Positions 47,848 to 64,000 of a stretch of DNA of 64,000 nucleotides are shown piece by piece. The first letter of the stretch is position 1. Each line of letters starts with the position of its first letter. Both the position numbers and the translations under genes were made by a program. The notes below the pieces were generated by a model. The model searched no databases and was not told the DNA's origin. It was given only the letters and a program-made list of their open reading frames with translations. Location of the stretch: NCBI RefSeq assembly GCF_037038585.1, contig NC_092541.1, positions 2,601,445 to 2,665,444 of the forward strand, in the 5' to 3' direction. Source of the stretch: Patagioenas fasciata (taxonomy: Eukaryota; Chordata; Aves; Columbiformes; Columbidae).

Positions 47848-48055
47848 CCGCCCCGCTCGCGCGGCCCTTTTCTCCCTCCGCCGCCCGCTGCACCGGGAGC
47901 CGTCGCCGCCCCCACCGGGCCCAGCGCGGGCACCGACCCTCGGCCGCCTCCGCGGGGCAGGCCCCGGCGTTCCTCCCTTCCCCTCCCTCCCCTCCTCCGG
48001 CCCGCCCCGCTTCCCCCCCTCCCTCCGCCGGCGCCGGAGCCGCCACGCCGCCGCC

Positions 48056-64000
<15,945 letters not shown>

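Overview
The window is a gene-dense piece of a bird genome. Evidence: fragments of the avian LINE CR1 (antisense ends reading like 'atagaatcacagaatca'), small introns, GC-rich CpG-island promoters, and four protein-coding genes whose conceptual products align along their length with vertebrate proteins I know. The species cannot be named from the sequence. The compact, GC-rich layout fits a microchromosome.

Layout: (1) 1-5665, the last intron, giant last exon and 3'UTR of GPR179 (+), a retinal orphan GPCR; only its cytoplasmic tail, with 26 CPWE/CPWD motifs, lies here. (2) 6495-10481, complete MRPL45 (-), a mitoribosomal large-subunit protein, eight coding exons, 302 aa, tail-to-tail with GPR179. 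(3) 10482-15514, a 5 kb spacer between the divergent MRPL45 and NPEPPS promoters, with a GC-rich minisatellite next to NPEPPS. (4) 15515-44350, complete NPEPPS (+), puromycin-sensitive aminopeptidase, 23 coding exons, 875 aa, with an unusual CpG-rich minisatellite in intron 8. (5) 44351-48055, an intergenic stretch with a CpG-rich patch, an isolated exon-like segment and the CCAAT-rich KPNB1 promoter. (6) 48056-63977, the first 15 coding exons (637 codons) of KPNB1 (+), importin beta-1; the gene runs off the right edge.

I rebuilt every exon of MRPL45, NPEPPS and the visible part of KPNB1 by matching GT-AG boundaries, reading phase and protein continuity. All phases close, and the lengths agree with the mammalian proteins.

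The genes share no pathway: photoreceptor-to-bipolar signalling scaffold, mitochondrial translation, cytosolic peptide trimming and nuclear import. The gene order matches the mouse order as I remember it and differs from human, where this block is split. The less expected items are two related C/D-box snoRNA-like sequences in KPNB1 introns 5 and 9, whose guides match 18S rRNA; a 0.9 kb array in NPEPPS that repeats the palindromes CTTGCGCAAG and GCACGTGC; a possible poison exon in NPEPPS intron 1; a recent 1,122-bp-offset duplication inside the GPR179 tail; and two very similar CR1 copies 20 kb apart.
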